From contig NC_091214.1 in NCBI RefSeq assembly GCF_040958095.1, positions 7,837,545 to 7,901,544 on the forward strand: a DNA stretch of 64,000 nt. Direction: 5' to 3'. The notes below the pieces were generated by a model. It was not told the DNA's origin. It saw nothing but the letters and a program-made list of their open reading frames with translations, and made no database searches. Numbering within the stretch: the stretch's first letter is position 1; each line of letters begins with the position of its first letter. Positions 32,509 to 44,585 of this stretch are shown here, in pieces. The DNA is from Procambarus clarkii. Lineage: Eukaryota > Arthropoda > Malacostraca > Decapoda > Cambaridae. A program made the position numbers and the translations under genes.

Positions 32509-34375
32509 GGGGTGGGGGCCGGTCTTGGAGCGAGACATGAACCCATCGATAGGTGACGTAAATGGGGATTTCGATGTGGATTCAATGTATAACTTATTTA
32601 CGAATATTCTAAACAAAGCACAGGAACGTAGTATACCATACAAATTGAATAGATCGAATACTAATGACCCAAAGTGGATAACAAAGAATTTGAAGAACCT
32701 TATAGGTAAAAAGAGAGCTTGGTACAAAAGGATTAAAAATGGGGAGGTCACTTTAGAACAGGAATTCGTACTACTGGTTAGAAATGTTAAAAAAGAGATA
32801 AGGAAAGCAAAAAGAAACTATGAAGTTCGCATAGCAGGGCAAGCAAAGACAAATCATAAAGGGTTTTTTCAGTTATATCGTACTAAGACTAGGGAAAGGA
32901 TAGTTCCATTAAAAACTGAGACAGGTCAAATAACAGATAGTGATGAAGAGATGAGTAGTATTTTTAATAAATATTTTGTATCTGTATTTACTAAAGAGGA
33001 ACTTAACAATATGCCTTCGGCCGAACAAGTCTATGTGGGTGGGAACGAGGACAGGTTGACGAGTTTAACAGTTACCAGGGAGGATGTTCTTAAACAAATA
33101 GTAAAACTCAAACCAAACAAATCCCCATGGCCGGATGAAGTGTTTGCCAGGGTGCTTAAAGAATGCAAAGAGGAGCTTTGTGACCCACTGTCAACCATAT
33201 TTAATAAATCAATAGAGTCAGGCAGTGCCAGAGTTATGGAAAGTTGCTAATGTGATACCAATTTTTAAGAAAGGAGATAAATCACTTGCGTCAAACTACC
33301 GACCGATTAGCCTAACGTCTATTGTGGGAAAGTTACTTGAATCGATATATGGAAATAAAATCCGTCTTCATCTTGAAAAACACAAATTAATAAATGAGTC
33401 GCAATATTGTTTTACAAATTGCGGTTCATGTTTAACAAATTTGCAATCTTTTTATTCCTGCATAGTTGAGGTAGTTGACAGTGTTAAGGATTGTGATGTT
33501 GTGTACCTTAACTTTAGCAAAGCTTTTGATACAGTGCCACATGAAAGACTGATTAAATAAATAGAGGCTCATGGTATTGGAGGTGCTATATTAAGTTGGA
33601 TTAGGGCATGGCTATTCCAAAGGAAACAGAGTTAGTATAAATGGGGGCTAAGTCAGAGTGGGAAAATGTTGTAAGTGGAGTGCCTCAGGGCTCTGTCCTG
33701 GGACCTCTGTTGTTTATAATATATATAAATGATTTAGATTCACGTTTGAGTAGCAACATCTGCAAATTTGCAGATGATACAAAAATCGGTAGGGAAATTA
33801 ACACGGAAGAAGACTCACTATCACTTCAAGTTGACCTAAATAGGATTTTGAAATGGTCAATAGATTAGTAGATGCAATTTAATGCTGATAAATGTAAAGT
33901 TCTGAGGCTAGGTAATGACGATAGAGTTACAAGATACGAGCTTGATGGTGTTGAGATTGCAAAGTCGGATTGTGAAAGGGAGCTGGGAGTTATGATTAGT
34001 AAGAATTTAAAACAAAAGGATCAATGCATGAATGTTCATACCAAGGCAAATAGGACACTGGGATTTATTAATCGAAGCGTTGAAAGACACCTGGTGTTGT
34101 TCTTCACCTATGTCTTGCTCTGGTTAGGTCCCATTTAGATTATGCAGTTCAGTTTTGGTCGCCATACTATAGAATGGATATAAATTCATTTGAACGTGTC
34201 CAGCGTAGGATGACTAAGTTAATTCCCCAAATTAGAAATCTTTCATATGAAGAAACATTAACAAAGCTTAAATTGCATTCACGGGATAGGCGAAGAGTTA
34301 GGGGTGACATGATAGAGGTTTGCAAGTGGATGAATGGACATAACAAAGGAGATATTAATAGGGTATTAAAAATAT
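32509..34375 (+). mobile_element. CR1 fragment (linker to C-terminal), end shared with the third locus
   Basis: It begins GGGGCCGGTCTTGGAGCGAG in the ORF2 linker. The frame is open at 32507-33250, then shifts by a 2-bp loss near 33225 (GGCAGTGCC). Stops lie near 33558, 33636 and 33866. It ends without a CR1 3' UTR at AAAAATATCA, where the duplicated zinc-finger locus begins. From about 33220 onward it is co-linear with 46696-47844. Confidence 0.85.
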
Positions 34376-34630
34376 CACACAGTAGTTTGGTTTATAAAAT
34401 GTACAAATCATCTAAATCTTTATTTTCTGTGATTCTTAATTATTTTCAAGATAACATACATACGTCTTACCGAAGAATGTTTTCATCTATACAAAACATC
34501 CTTTGTTACCTCGTGTATTCACGTTGGATAAATCTCTCCTCGCACTCCAGACACCCATTAAGTGTATCACCCGTATACATCATCCTGTGTTTGTTCATAG
34601 TTCCACGCTGGCTGAATCTTTATGAGACAA

Positions 34631-35203
34631 CTAACGAGTGCCGTTAAGTATTTCACTTGTATGCGCCCTTCTGTGTCTGTTCATAGTTCCACGTTGGCTG
34701 AATCTTTTTCCACACTGTGGACATTCGTAAGGTTTTTCACCTGTGTGCACCAACCAGTGAGTCTTCAGATTTCCTAGTCGACAAAACCTTTCTTCACACT
34801 CAGGACACTCGTAAGGCTTATCACCCGTGTGTACCTTCCTGTGTCTGTTCAGAGTTCCACTCTGTGTGAATCTTTGCCCACACTCTGGACACTCATGAGG
34901 TTTTTCACCTGTATGCACCATCATATGAATCTTCAGATTTCCTTGTTGATTGAATCTTTTCCTACACTTATTACACCCATATGATTTATCACCCGTTTGC
35001 ATTCTAGAAATACAAAGAGTTTTATGCAGTGTTAGCCTGCAAAGTAGCTCTTGAAAGGATAAGGCTGAATAAGCTGCCTGAGAAGAGTTGTGATATATTC
35101 CGTAGCACTTGTTCGAAGCTGGATTATATAAGGGATGGGCGGTCTTCAGTACTGAAAACAGGTGAGGGGATGTGGGTGACATGAGATGGAAATACTTTGT
35201 CAC
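34631..35203 (-). CDS. C2H2 zinc-finger protein, copy 2
   Basis: 190 codons, closely similar to the frame at 25283-25855. All four fingers are intact. Differences include HLMSPTS, FQELLCRL, CRKRF in finger 1, HECPECGQRF in finger 2 and RFSQRGTMNRH in finger 4. The last makes the recognition helix of finger 4 differ from copy 1. The same acceptor-like TATTTCTAG precedes MQTGDKSY. The finger remnant downstream (34540-34625) is also present. Confidence 0.7.
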   Translation of the reverse strand: MTKYFHLMSPTSPHLFSVLKTAHPLYNPASNKCYGIYHNSSQAAYSALSFQELLCRLTLHKTLCISRMQTGDKSYGCNKCRKRFNQQGNLKIHMMVHTGEKPHECPECGQRFTQSGTLNRHRKVHTGDKPYECPECEERFCRLGNLKTHWLVHTGEKPYECPQCGKRFSQRGTMNRHRRAHTSEILNGTR

Positions 35204-35834
35204 AGGAGTAAGGTGTTGCTGCTGACAGTGATCTTCTGATTAGCTCCTATTCATATTCTCCCAATCTCATTCATATATATGTCCAACACATGTTTGAAAC
35301 GACCAAGGGACCCCCACTTATATTATGTTATCTATTATACCCTGTGAGTATCAGTATTTTCTGATTTAAGGGGGCATTTGGTTCCAAAAATGCAATATAT
35401 GAAAACTCGTTCGATTTCAATCAAACTTTTTTGACAAGTTCTACATGAAAAGTGTTTCATCTGGTCCAAGTTTCAGCATCGTAGCATAAATAGGAAGGGA
35501 GAAAAAAAATATTGAAGTAGTCGTGAAAATTATGCCAAAATGGTCAAAATCGATTATCAATCAAAAGTGTCAACTAAAATCATATCTATGACTCTTTGCT
35601 ATCACAATAGCATATATTAAACAAATATTATAATTAGTTTAATTGGAAAAAATTTTTAAGAAAAAAAAATGTATTTTTTTTTTTCAAATTCTTTTTTTTT
35701 CACTTTTGCATCAAATTTACACACCTGATTGTACGTAAGCCAGTCTGTAAGGATGCCAATTTTGGAGAAAATTGGTTGATGTCAACCTCAGCCACAGATT
35801 TTAGAACCTTAGACTTTATTATTTTTGTTTTCAA

Positions 35835-36103
35835 TTCAGATTCAGATTCAGATTCAGATGTTTATTCAGGTAAGGTATATACATACAAGTGATGTTACAT
35901 TAATGGATTGATATATAGATAGAGCTAGTACATACAATGCCTAAAGCCACTATTACGCAATGCGTTTCGGGCAAGAAAAACATTAATATCAAGAACTTAA
36001 TACTAATTGAGCATAAAGAATAAAAGATGTTGAGAACAAATACAAATAAAGATAAAAAAAAAGGGGGAACATGACTGAAAAAGCAGCACAAATGTTTAAT
36101 TGA
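35835..36103. mobile_element. Short non-autonomous repeat with GATTCA microsatellite end
   Basis: It starts with four GATTCA-like units, then GTTTATTCAGGTAAGGTATA and GCGTTTCGGGCAAG, ending in an A-rich tract. The orthologous transposon at 48834-49778 lacks it. AATT occurs at both edges and is single in the empty site. No coding frame. Confidence 0.65.
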
Positions 36104-36176
36104 CACAAATGTTTACAAAACTGATTCATTTTTTATTCAATTTACATGAAACTTACACAGTATATTTGGAGGGCAT

Positions 36177-38545
36177 AAGAACATAAGAACATAAGAACAA
36201 AGGCAACTGCAGAAGGCCTATTGGCCCATACGAGGCAGCTCCTATTCTATAACCACCCAATCCCACTCATATACTTGTCCAACCCGTGCTTGAAACAATC
36301 GAGGGACCCCACCTCCACAATGTTACGCGGCAATTGGTTCCACAAATCAACAACCCTGTTACTGAACCAGTATTTACCCAAGTCTTTCCTAAATCTAAAC
36401 TTATCCAATTTATATCCATTGTTTCGTGTTCTGTCCTGTGTTGATACTTTTAATACCCTATTAATATCCCCCCGGTTATGTCCATTCATCCACTTGTAAA
36501 CCTCTATCATGTCACCCCTAACTCTTCGCCTTTCCAGTGAATGCAACTTAAGCTTTGTTAATCTTTCTTCATATGAAAGGTTTCTAATTTGGGGAATTAA
36601 CTTAGTCATCCTACGCTGGACACGTTCAAGTGAATTTATATCCATTCTATAATATGGCGACCAAAACTGAACTGCATAATCTAAATGGGGCCTAACTAGA
36701 GCAAGATATAGCTTGAGAACCACACCAGGTGTCTTGTTACTAACGCTGCGATTAATAAATCCAAGTGTCCGATTTGCCTTATTACGAACATTTATGCATT
36801 GATCCTTTTGTTTTAAATTCTTACTAATCATAACTCCCAGATCCCTTTCGCAATCCGACTTCGCAATCACAACACCATCTAGCTCGTATCTTGTAACTCT
36901 ATCATCATTACCTAACCTCAGAACTTTACATTTATCAGCATTAAACTGCATCTGCCAATCCTTTGACCATTTCAAAACCCTATCTAGATCAACTTGAAGT
37001 GATAGTGAGTCCTCCTCCGAATTAATTTCCCTACCGATTTTCGTATCATCGGCAAATTTGCAAATGTTGCTACTCAAACCTGAATCTAAATCATTTATAT
37101 ATATTATAAACAACAGAGGTCCCAGGACAGAGCCTTGAGGCACTCCACTTACAACATTTTCCCACTCTGACTTGATTCCATTTATACTAACTCTCTGTTT
37201 CCTTTGGTATAGCCATGCCCTAATCCAGCTTAATATAGCACCCCCAATACCATGAGACTCTATTTTTTTAATCAGTCTTTCATGTGGCACTGTATCAAAA
37301 GCTTTGCTAAAGTCAAGGTATACAACATCGCAATCCTTACCACTATCAACTGCCTCAACAATACTAGAATAAAAAGATAACAAATTTGTTAAACATGAAC
37401 GGCCATTTATAAAACCATGTTGCGACTCAATTATTAATTTATGTTTTTCAAGATGAAGACGAATTTTATTTGCTATTATAGATTCGAGTAACTTTCCCAC
37501 AATAGACGTTAGGCTAATTGGTCGATAGTTAGACGCAAGTGATCTATCTCCTTTCTTGAAAACTGGTATCACATTAGCAACTTTCCAAAACTCTGGCAAT
37601 CTGCCTGACTCTATTGATTTATTAAATATGGTTGACAGTGGGTCACAAAGCTCCTCTTTGCATTCTTTAAGCACCCTAGCAAACACTTCATCCGGCCCTG
37701 GGGATTTGTTTGGTTTGAGTTTTACTATTTGTTTAAGAACATCCTCCCTGGTAACTGCTAAACTCGTCAACCTGTCCTCGTCCCCACCCACATAGACTTG
37801 TTCGGCTGAAGGCATATTGTTAAGTTCCTCTTTAGTAAATACAGATACAAAATATTTATTAAAAATACTACTCATCTCTTCATCACTATCTGTTATTTGA
37901 CCTGTCTCAGTTTTTAATGGACCTATCCTTTCCCTAGTCTTAGTACGATATAACTGAAAAAACCCTTTAGGATTTGTCTTTGCTTGCCCTGCTATGCGAA
38001 CTTCATAGTTTCTTTTTGCTTTCCTTATCTCTTTTTTAACATTTCCAACCAGTTGTACGAATTCCTGTTCTAAAGTGACCTCCCCATTTTTAATCCTTTT
38101 GTACCAAGCTCTCTTTTTACCTATAAGGTTCTTCAAATTCTTTGTTATCCACTTTGGGTCATTAGTATACGATCTATTCAATTTGTATGGTATACTACGT
38201 TCCTGTGCTTTGTTTAGAATATTCTTAAATAAGTTATATATTGAATCCACATCGAAATCCCCATTTAAGTCACCTATCGCTGGGTTCATGTCTCGCTCCA
38301 AGACCGGCCCACACCCCATACCCAAGCCTTTCCAATCAATTTGACCCAAAAAATTTCTTAGGCTATTAAAATCAGCTTTTCGAAAATCTGGCACTTTAAC
38401 ATAATTTTCTCCTACTGGTCTATTCCATTCTATGCTAAATCTGATTTCTTTGTGATAACTGCTCCCTAGCTCACTCCCTATTTCGATGTCATTAATTTGC
38501 GTTTCCCTGTTAGTTAACACTAAATCTAAAATATTATTTTCCCGC
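36177..38545 (-). mobile_element. CR1 insertion in the foldback transposon, 5' truncated
   Basis: The tail complement (CATAAGAACATAAGAACATA) starts at 36175. The body runs through the 3' UTR and ORF2 to the endonuclease end (TTATTTTCCCGC). ORF2 is open for about 774 codons (36247-38571) from SELGSS through RT (FADD) to the stop. The empty site GGAGGGCATCTCTCTAC is preserved at 49386, so the insertion postdates the locus duplication. Confidence 0.92.
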
Positions 38546-39410
38546 ATCTCTCTACATTGGTGAGATTTCATTTTTCTCTAAGTTCATTTATTGATTTTAT
38601 AATAGCAATAAACATGCCATATTTGCATAATTTTTGGGGGGAACTTTGAACATTTGTATTAGGAAAACTAAAGATGTTTTGGAAATTCTCTATCTCAGGG
38701 TCCTTTATTATATGCTAATGTGTCAGAAAATTGTCACAGAAAAATTATATCTGAAACGTGTGTTCTGAAGTGTAGACTTGAAAATGTGTAAAAAACGTTG
38801 AAAAAAAAAATCTTCCTTTCTATTTACGCTGCAGTACTGAAACTTGGGCCAATTTCAGCACTTTTCATATACAACTAGTCAAATAATATTGGTTGACATT
38901 GAACAACTTTTCCTACACCAACCTAATGCCCCCTTATATTATGTTATCTATTATACCCTGTGAGTATCAGTATTTTCTGATAGTTAACAGTATACTGCAA
39001 AGCAGCTTGTCTGAAAACTACATTGTGTTGTACACGGCGAAGCTGGCATGTCTGGCAACCACGAAGTTCTAAATATTGTGAAATTAGTTGTCTGGTAAAC
39101 CAAGAGGTCAGGTACACTGTGATGTTGGTTTACCTGGCAACCACATGTTCATGTAACCTGTAGACACCCTTGTCTGGCAGTCACATTCTCAGGTATACTG
39201 TGGAGTTGTCAGTCTAACAACCTGCGAACATAACCAGACCTTATAACCTGTTCCTATAACATAACTAATAACTAGAAGTTATAACCAGCAGTAATTATCA
39301 GCCCAAATAACTTGTAACATTCTTGTTTGTTTGCCTTTGGCAATATTTTGCTGTAACAGCCTGCAGAAATTGCCTATGATAATTACTACATTAACATCCT
39401 TCAATGATAA

Positions 39411-39850
39411 CTACATAAGAATAAAGAGAACTGCAGAAGGCCTATTGGCCCATACGAGGCAGCTCTTATCCATAACCACCCAATCCCACTCATAAACATG
39501 TCCAACCCACGCTTGAAACAATTGAGGGACTCCACCTCCACCACGTTACGCGGTAATTGATTCCACAAATCAACAACAATTAATAGTTCTCTATTTTCTA
39601 CATTCATCCACGTTTCGGTAATTGCAATAATATCTATTTTTTCTGTACAGACAAGAGAATTTAATTCGTTTATTTTGTTTCTTAGACTTCTACTGTTAGT
39701 TTAATATACCCTATGTGTATTGTTATTTAGAGGCCCTACTCTTTCCCTGATCATTTTACTAATTTCATTCTCCCACAAACACATTTTTTTATTACCTCCT
39801 TCCTCCATATCAATTCCCATACCACTGTCTGCTAACAGTTTAAATCAATT
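39411..39850 (-). mobile_element. Internally deleted CR1 (copy 2 of locus)
   Basis: Same 3' end to endonuclease-start fusion as at 26477-26925, junction at AAATCAACAAC/AATTAATAG near 39574. It is inherited with the duplicated locus. 38981-39410 and 39851-40434 hold only the AT-rich flank. Confidence 0.85.
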
Positions 39851-40434
39851 CCCATTGATTTAATGGGATTCCCAACTCTCAGTAACAACTTTCTGAAATA
39901 ATTTTTCTCAAGAGAAATATATGTTATTGTAACCTGTATCATTTGTTTTTGAATAAAGTATAATATTTTCCATGTGAGATAGTATGAGAACAAATTATAT
40001 TATGGCATCATGTTGCATAATCTTGCAGCGCCTTGTGTTTATTTTAAAATTTATTTCGTGTGTCAGGAAGTTCTATTAAAAGCTTGAATGAAGAAAAATA
40101 ACCAATCATAATTATCATCCGTAAGAAACTGCAGAATTATCCTGCTGTAATAACCGCTCGTAGTGATCTCAGATAAATACCATATGTAACTTTTGCAGAA
40201 GTTTGCTGTAATAACTCGCCCTAATAACCTGCAGTCATAGCACTTCATAATAAAATGACGTAATAGCGAGCATAGATAACACTAATAATTCCAGGTAATA
40301 TCCAGCACAAATTATGAAACACAAAAACATGCTGTAACACTATAATGTAATGTAACACTATAAGCTATAACTAGCTCATCGTAATTCCCCGCCTCAATAA
40401 CCCGTCTTATGAACCCTAATAACCTTTTCGTAAG

Positions 40435-40605
40435 AACATAAGAACAAAGGCAACTGCAGAAGGCCTATTGGCCCATACGAGGCAGCTCCTATTTATAACC
40501 ACCCATTCCCACTCATATACATGTCCAACCCATGTTTGAAACAATCGAGGGAACCCACCTCCACAATTTTACGCGGCAATTGGTTCCACAAATCAACAAC
40601 ACTAA
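40435..40605 (-). mobile_element. CR1 3' end fused to an inverted CR1
   Basis: The tail, 3' UTR and the end of ORF2 match 55945-56115 of copy 3, including CCCATTCCC and AATTTTACG variants, so both descend from one insertion. In copy 3 the CR1 continues on the same strand. Here it switches at CAACAAC to a plus-strand CR1. Confidence 0.85.
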
Positions 40606-42517
40606 CTAACAGTAGAAGTCTAAGTAGAAGTCTAAGTAGAAGTCTAAGAAATAAAATTAACGAATTAAATGCTCTTGTCTGCACAGAAAAAATAGATATT
40701 ATTGCACTTACCGAAACGTGGATGAATGTAGAAAATAGAGAACTATTAGCTGAATATCAAATATATGGATTTAAACTATTTCACACAGATAGATATATTA
40801 GACGAGGAGGTGGAGTAGCCATATATGTTAGGGACAATTTGAAATGTAGTCTCAAAGAGGGAATCAAAACAGAGCCACACACAGAAACTATTTGGATTGA
40901 ATTAAACGAAAAAGCTAATAATATTATAATAGGAGTAATATATAGGCCACCAAATTTAGACAGAATGGAAGCAAAGCATCTATGGGATGAAATATCTAGA
41001 GCATCTAGATCTAACAGTATTTATGTCATGGGTGACTTTAATTTTAGCGGAATAAACTGGTTGAACAAAACAGGGAATAGTGAAGCAGAAGATTTTCTAG
41101 AATTAATTGACGATTGCTTTCTTACGCAACACATTAAGGAACCAACACGGGAAAATAATATTTTAGATTTAGTGTTAACTAACAGGGAAACGCAAATTAA
41201 TGACATCGAAATAGGGAGTGAGCTAGGGAGCAGTGATCACAAAGAAATCAGATTTAGCATAGAATGGAATAGACCAGTAGGAGAAAATTCTGTTAAAGTG
41301 CCAGATTTTCGAAAAGCTGATTTTAATAGCCTTAGAAATTTTTTGGGTCAAATTGATTGGAAAGTCTTGGGTATGGGGTGTGGGCCGGTCTTGGAGCGAG
41401 ACAAGAACCCAGCGATAGGTGACTTAAATGGGGATTTCGATGTGGATTCAATATATAACTTATTTAAGAATATTCTAAACAAAGCACAGGAACGTAGTAT
41501 ACCATACAAATTGAATAGATCGAATACTAATGACCCAAAGTGGATAACAAAGAATTTGAAGAACCTTATAGGTAAAAAGAGAGCTTGGTACAAAAGGATT
41601 AAAAATGGGGAGGTCACTTTAGAACAGGAATTCGTACAACTGGTTAGAAATGTTAAAAAAGAGATAAGGAAAGCAAAAAGAAACTATGAAGTTTGCATAG
41701 CAGGGCAAGCAAAGACAAATCCTAAAGGGTTTTTTCAGTTATATCGTACTAAGACTAGGGAAAGGATAGGTCCATTAAAAACTGAGACAGGTCAAATAAC
41801 AGATAGTGATGAAGAGATGAGTAGTATTTTTAATAAATATTTTGTATCTGTATTTACTAAAGAGGAACTTAACAATATGCCTTCAGCCGAACAAGTCTAT
41901 GTGGGTGGGGACGAGGACAGGTTGACGAGTTTAGCAGTTACCAGGGAGGATGTTCTTAAACAAATAGTAAAACTCAAACCAAACAAATCCCCAGGGCCGG
42001 ATGAAGTGTTTGCCAGGGTGCTTAAAGAATGCAAAGAGGAGCTTTGTGACCCACTGTCAACCATATTTAATAAATCAATAGAGTCAGGCAGAGTGCCAGA
42101 GTTTTGGAAAGTTGCTAATGTGATACCAGTTTTTAAGAAAGGAGATAGATCACTTGCGTCTAACTATCGACCAATTAGCCTAACGTCTATTGTGGGAAAG
42201 TTACTCGAATCTATAATAGCAAATAAAATTCGTCTTCATCTTGAAAAACATAAATTAATAATTGAGTCGCAACATGGTTTTATAAATGGCCGTTCATGTT
42301 TAACAAATTTGTTATCTTTTTATTCTAGCATTGTTGAGGCAGTTGATAGTGGTAAGGATTGCGATGTTGTATACCTTGACTTTAGCAAAGCTTTTGATAC
42401 AGTGCCACATGAAAGACTGATTAAAAAGATAGAGTCTCATGGTATTGGGGGTGCTATATTAAGCTGAATTAGGGCATGGCTATACCAAAGGAAACAGAGA
42501 GTTAGTATAAATGGAAT
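40606..42517 (+). mobile_element. CR1 ORF2 segment (endonuclease to RT), open for ~620 codons
   Basis: It begins in the endonuclease at CTAACAGTAGAAGTC. A 12-bp unit (TAGAAGTCTAAG) is tandemly repeated there, giving SRSL three times in place of once. The frame continues with ALTETWMNVENRELL, the full endonuclease and RT as far as KAFDTVPHERLIK, and stops at 42465-42467 (TGA for the Trp in LSWIRAW). It ends at ATGGAATCA against the tail of a minus-strand CR1. The open frame formally starting at 40521 includes antisense 3'-UTR codons and is not a natural start. Confidence 0.88.
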
Positions 42518-43799
42518 CATAAGAACATAAGAACAAAGGTAACTGCAGAAGGCCTATTGGCCCATACGAGGCAGCTCCTATTCTATAACCACCCAATCCC
42601 ACTCATATACTTGTCCAACCCGTGCTTGAAACAATCGAGGGACCCCACCTCCACAATGTTACGCGGCAATTGGTTCCACAAATCAACAACCCTGTTACTG
42701 AACCAGTATTTACCCAAGTCTTTCCTAAATCTAAACTTATCCAATTTATATCCATTGTTTCGTGTTCTGTCCCGTGTTGATACCCTTAACACCCCATTAT
42801 TATCCCCCCGGTTATGTCCATTCATCCACTTGTAAACCTCTATCATGTCACCCCTAACTCTTCGCCTTTCCAGTGAATGCAACTTAAGCTTTGTTAATCT
42901 TTCTTCATATGAAAGATTTCTAATTTGGGGAATTAACTTAGTCATCCTACGCTGGACACGTTCAAGTGAATTTATATCCATTCTATAATATGGCGACCAA
43001 AACTGAACTGCATAATCTAAATGGGGCCTAACTAGAGCAAGATATAGCTTGAGAACCACACCAGGTGTCTTGTTACTAACGCTGCGATTAATAAATCCAA
43101 GTGTCCGATTTGCCTTATTACGAACATTTATGCATTGATCCTTTTGTTTTAAATTCTTACTAATCATAACTCCCAGATCCCTTTCGCAATCCGACTTCGC
43201 AATCACAACACCATCTAGCTCGTATCTTGTAACTCTATCATCATTACCTAACCTCAGAACTTTACATTTATCAGCATTAAACTGCATCTGCCAATCCTTT
43301 GACCATTTCAAAACCCTATCTAGATCAACTTGAAGTGATAGTGAGTCCTCCTCCGAATTAATTTCCCTACCGATTTTCGTATCATCGGCAAATTTGCAAA
43401 TGTTGCTACTCAAACCTGAATCTAAATCATTTATATATATTATAAACAACAGAGGTCCCAGGACAGAGCCTTGAGGCACTCCACTTACAACATTTTCCCA
43501 CTCTGACTTGATTCCATTTATACTAACTCTCTGTTTCCTTTGGTATAGCCATGCCCTAATCCAGCTTAATATAGCACCCCCAATACCATGAGACTCTATT
43601 TTTTTAATCAGTCTTTCATGTGGCACTGTATCAAAAGCTTTGCTAAAGTCAAGGTATACAACATCGCAATCCTTACCACTATCAACTGCCTCAACAATGC
43701 TAGAATAAAAAGATAACAAATTTGTTAAACATGAACGGCCATTTATAAAACCATGTTGCGACTCAATTATTAATTTATGTTTTTCAAGATGAAGACGAA
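42518..43799 (-). mobile_element. CR1 3' half, RT to tail
   Basis: Tail complement at 42518-42537, ORF2 open for 408 codons (42583-43809) with DFSKAFDTVPH, GVPQGSVLGPLL and FADDTKIG intact. It is truncated 5' at CTTCATCTTGAAAAACATAA (43799), where the duplicated flank resumes. The NNGVLRVSTRDRTRNN variant it carries is shared with the copy ending at 18912, so the two are close relatives. Confidence 0.9.
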
Positions 43800-43943
43800 C
43801 CTTAGTCACTTGTTATAATATCCAACCTCAATATCCTGAAAGAAAAGTAAACTGGTATAACAACCTGAAATTATAAATTTAATTAAAAACTTACAAGAAT
43901 AGCCTGTTGTAATAATATTCCTCAGTAATAACCTATATGTTTG

Positions 43944-44585
43944 GTTAAGAACATAAGAACAAAGGTAACTGCAGAAGGCCTATTGGCCCATACGAGGCAG
44001 CTCCTATCTATAACCACCCAATCCCACTCATATACTTGTCCAACCCGCGCTTGAAAATATCGAGCGACCCCATCTCCACCACGTTACGCGGCAATTGGTT
44101 CCACAAATCAACAACCCTGCTACCGAACCAGTATTTACCCAAGTCTTTCCTAAATCTAAACTTATCCAATTTATACCCATTGTTTCGTGTTCTCTCTTGT
44201 GTTGATACCTTTAATACCCTATTAATATCCCCTTTGTTGTGTACATTCATCCACTTGTAAACCTCTACCATGTCACCCCCAACTCTTCGCCTTTCCAGTG
44301 AATGCAATTTAAGCTTTAATAATCTTTCTTCATATGAAAGATTTCCAGTTTGGGGAATTAACTTAGTCATCCTACGCTGGACACGTTCAAGTGAATTTAT
44401 ATCCATTCTATAGTACGACGACCAAAACTGTACTGCATAATCTAAATGGGGCCTAACCAGAGCAAAATATAGATGAAGAACAACACCAGGTGTCTTGTTA
44501 CTAACGCTTCTATTAATAAATCCCAGTGTCCTATTTGTCTTAATACGAACAATTATGCATTGGTCCTTTTGTTTTAAATTCTTGA
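43944..44585 (-). mobile_element. CR1 3' fragment
   Basis: The tail at 43944, then the 3' UTR and an open C-terminal ORF2 frame (44008-44592) with RRRVGGDMVEVYKWMN. At 44585 it switches to plus-strand CR1 through shared CTTGAAAAACATAA sequence. Confidence 0.88.

Larger units (their letters stand above)
35369..38934. mobile_element. Foldback DNA transposon (AGGGGGCAT termini), carrying two nested insertions
   Basis: Termini AGGGGGCATTTGG and CCTAATGCCCCCT are flanked by TA on both sides (35367-35368, 38935-38936). Subterminal inverted repeats extend beyond 100 bp and include GGTCCAAGTTTCAG and its complement near the other end. There is no transposase, so it is non-autonomous. Removing the nested CR1 and the short repeat leaves about 0.95 kb, matching 48834-49778. 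A 48-bp direct repeat (35318-35365 and about 38934-38981) flanks it. Confidence 0.75.
34376..43943. repeat. Duplicated locus, copy 2
   Basis: It is co-linear with copy 1 and closer to copy 3, with which it shares the upstream CR1 junction and the foldback transposon. Insertions private to this copy are a CR1 at 36177-38545 and a short repeat at 35835-36103. The terminal CR1 complex at 40606-43799 is also private. 43800-43943 matches 27573-27776 of copy 1. Confidence 0.85.

Noticed and set aside
40435..42517. Twin-priming 5' inversion of one CR1
   Set aside because: The sister locus shows the same tail insertion continuing co-linearly, so the inversion arose later by rearrangement.
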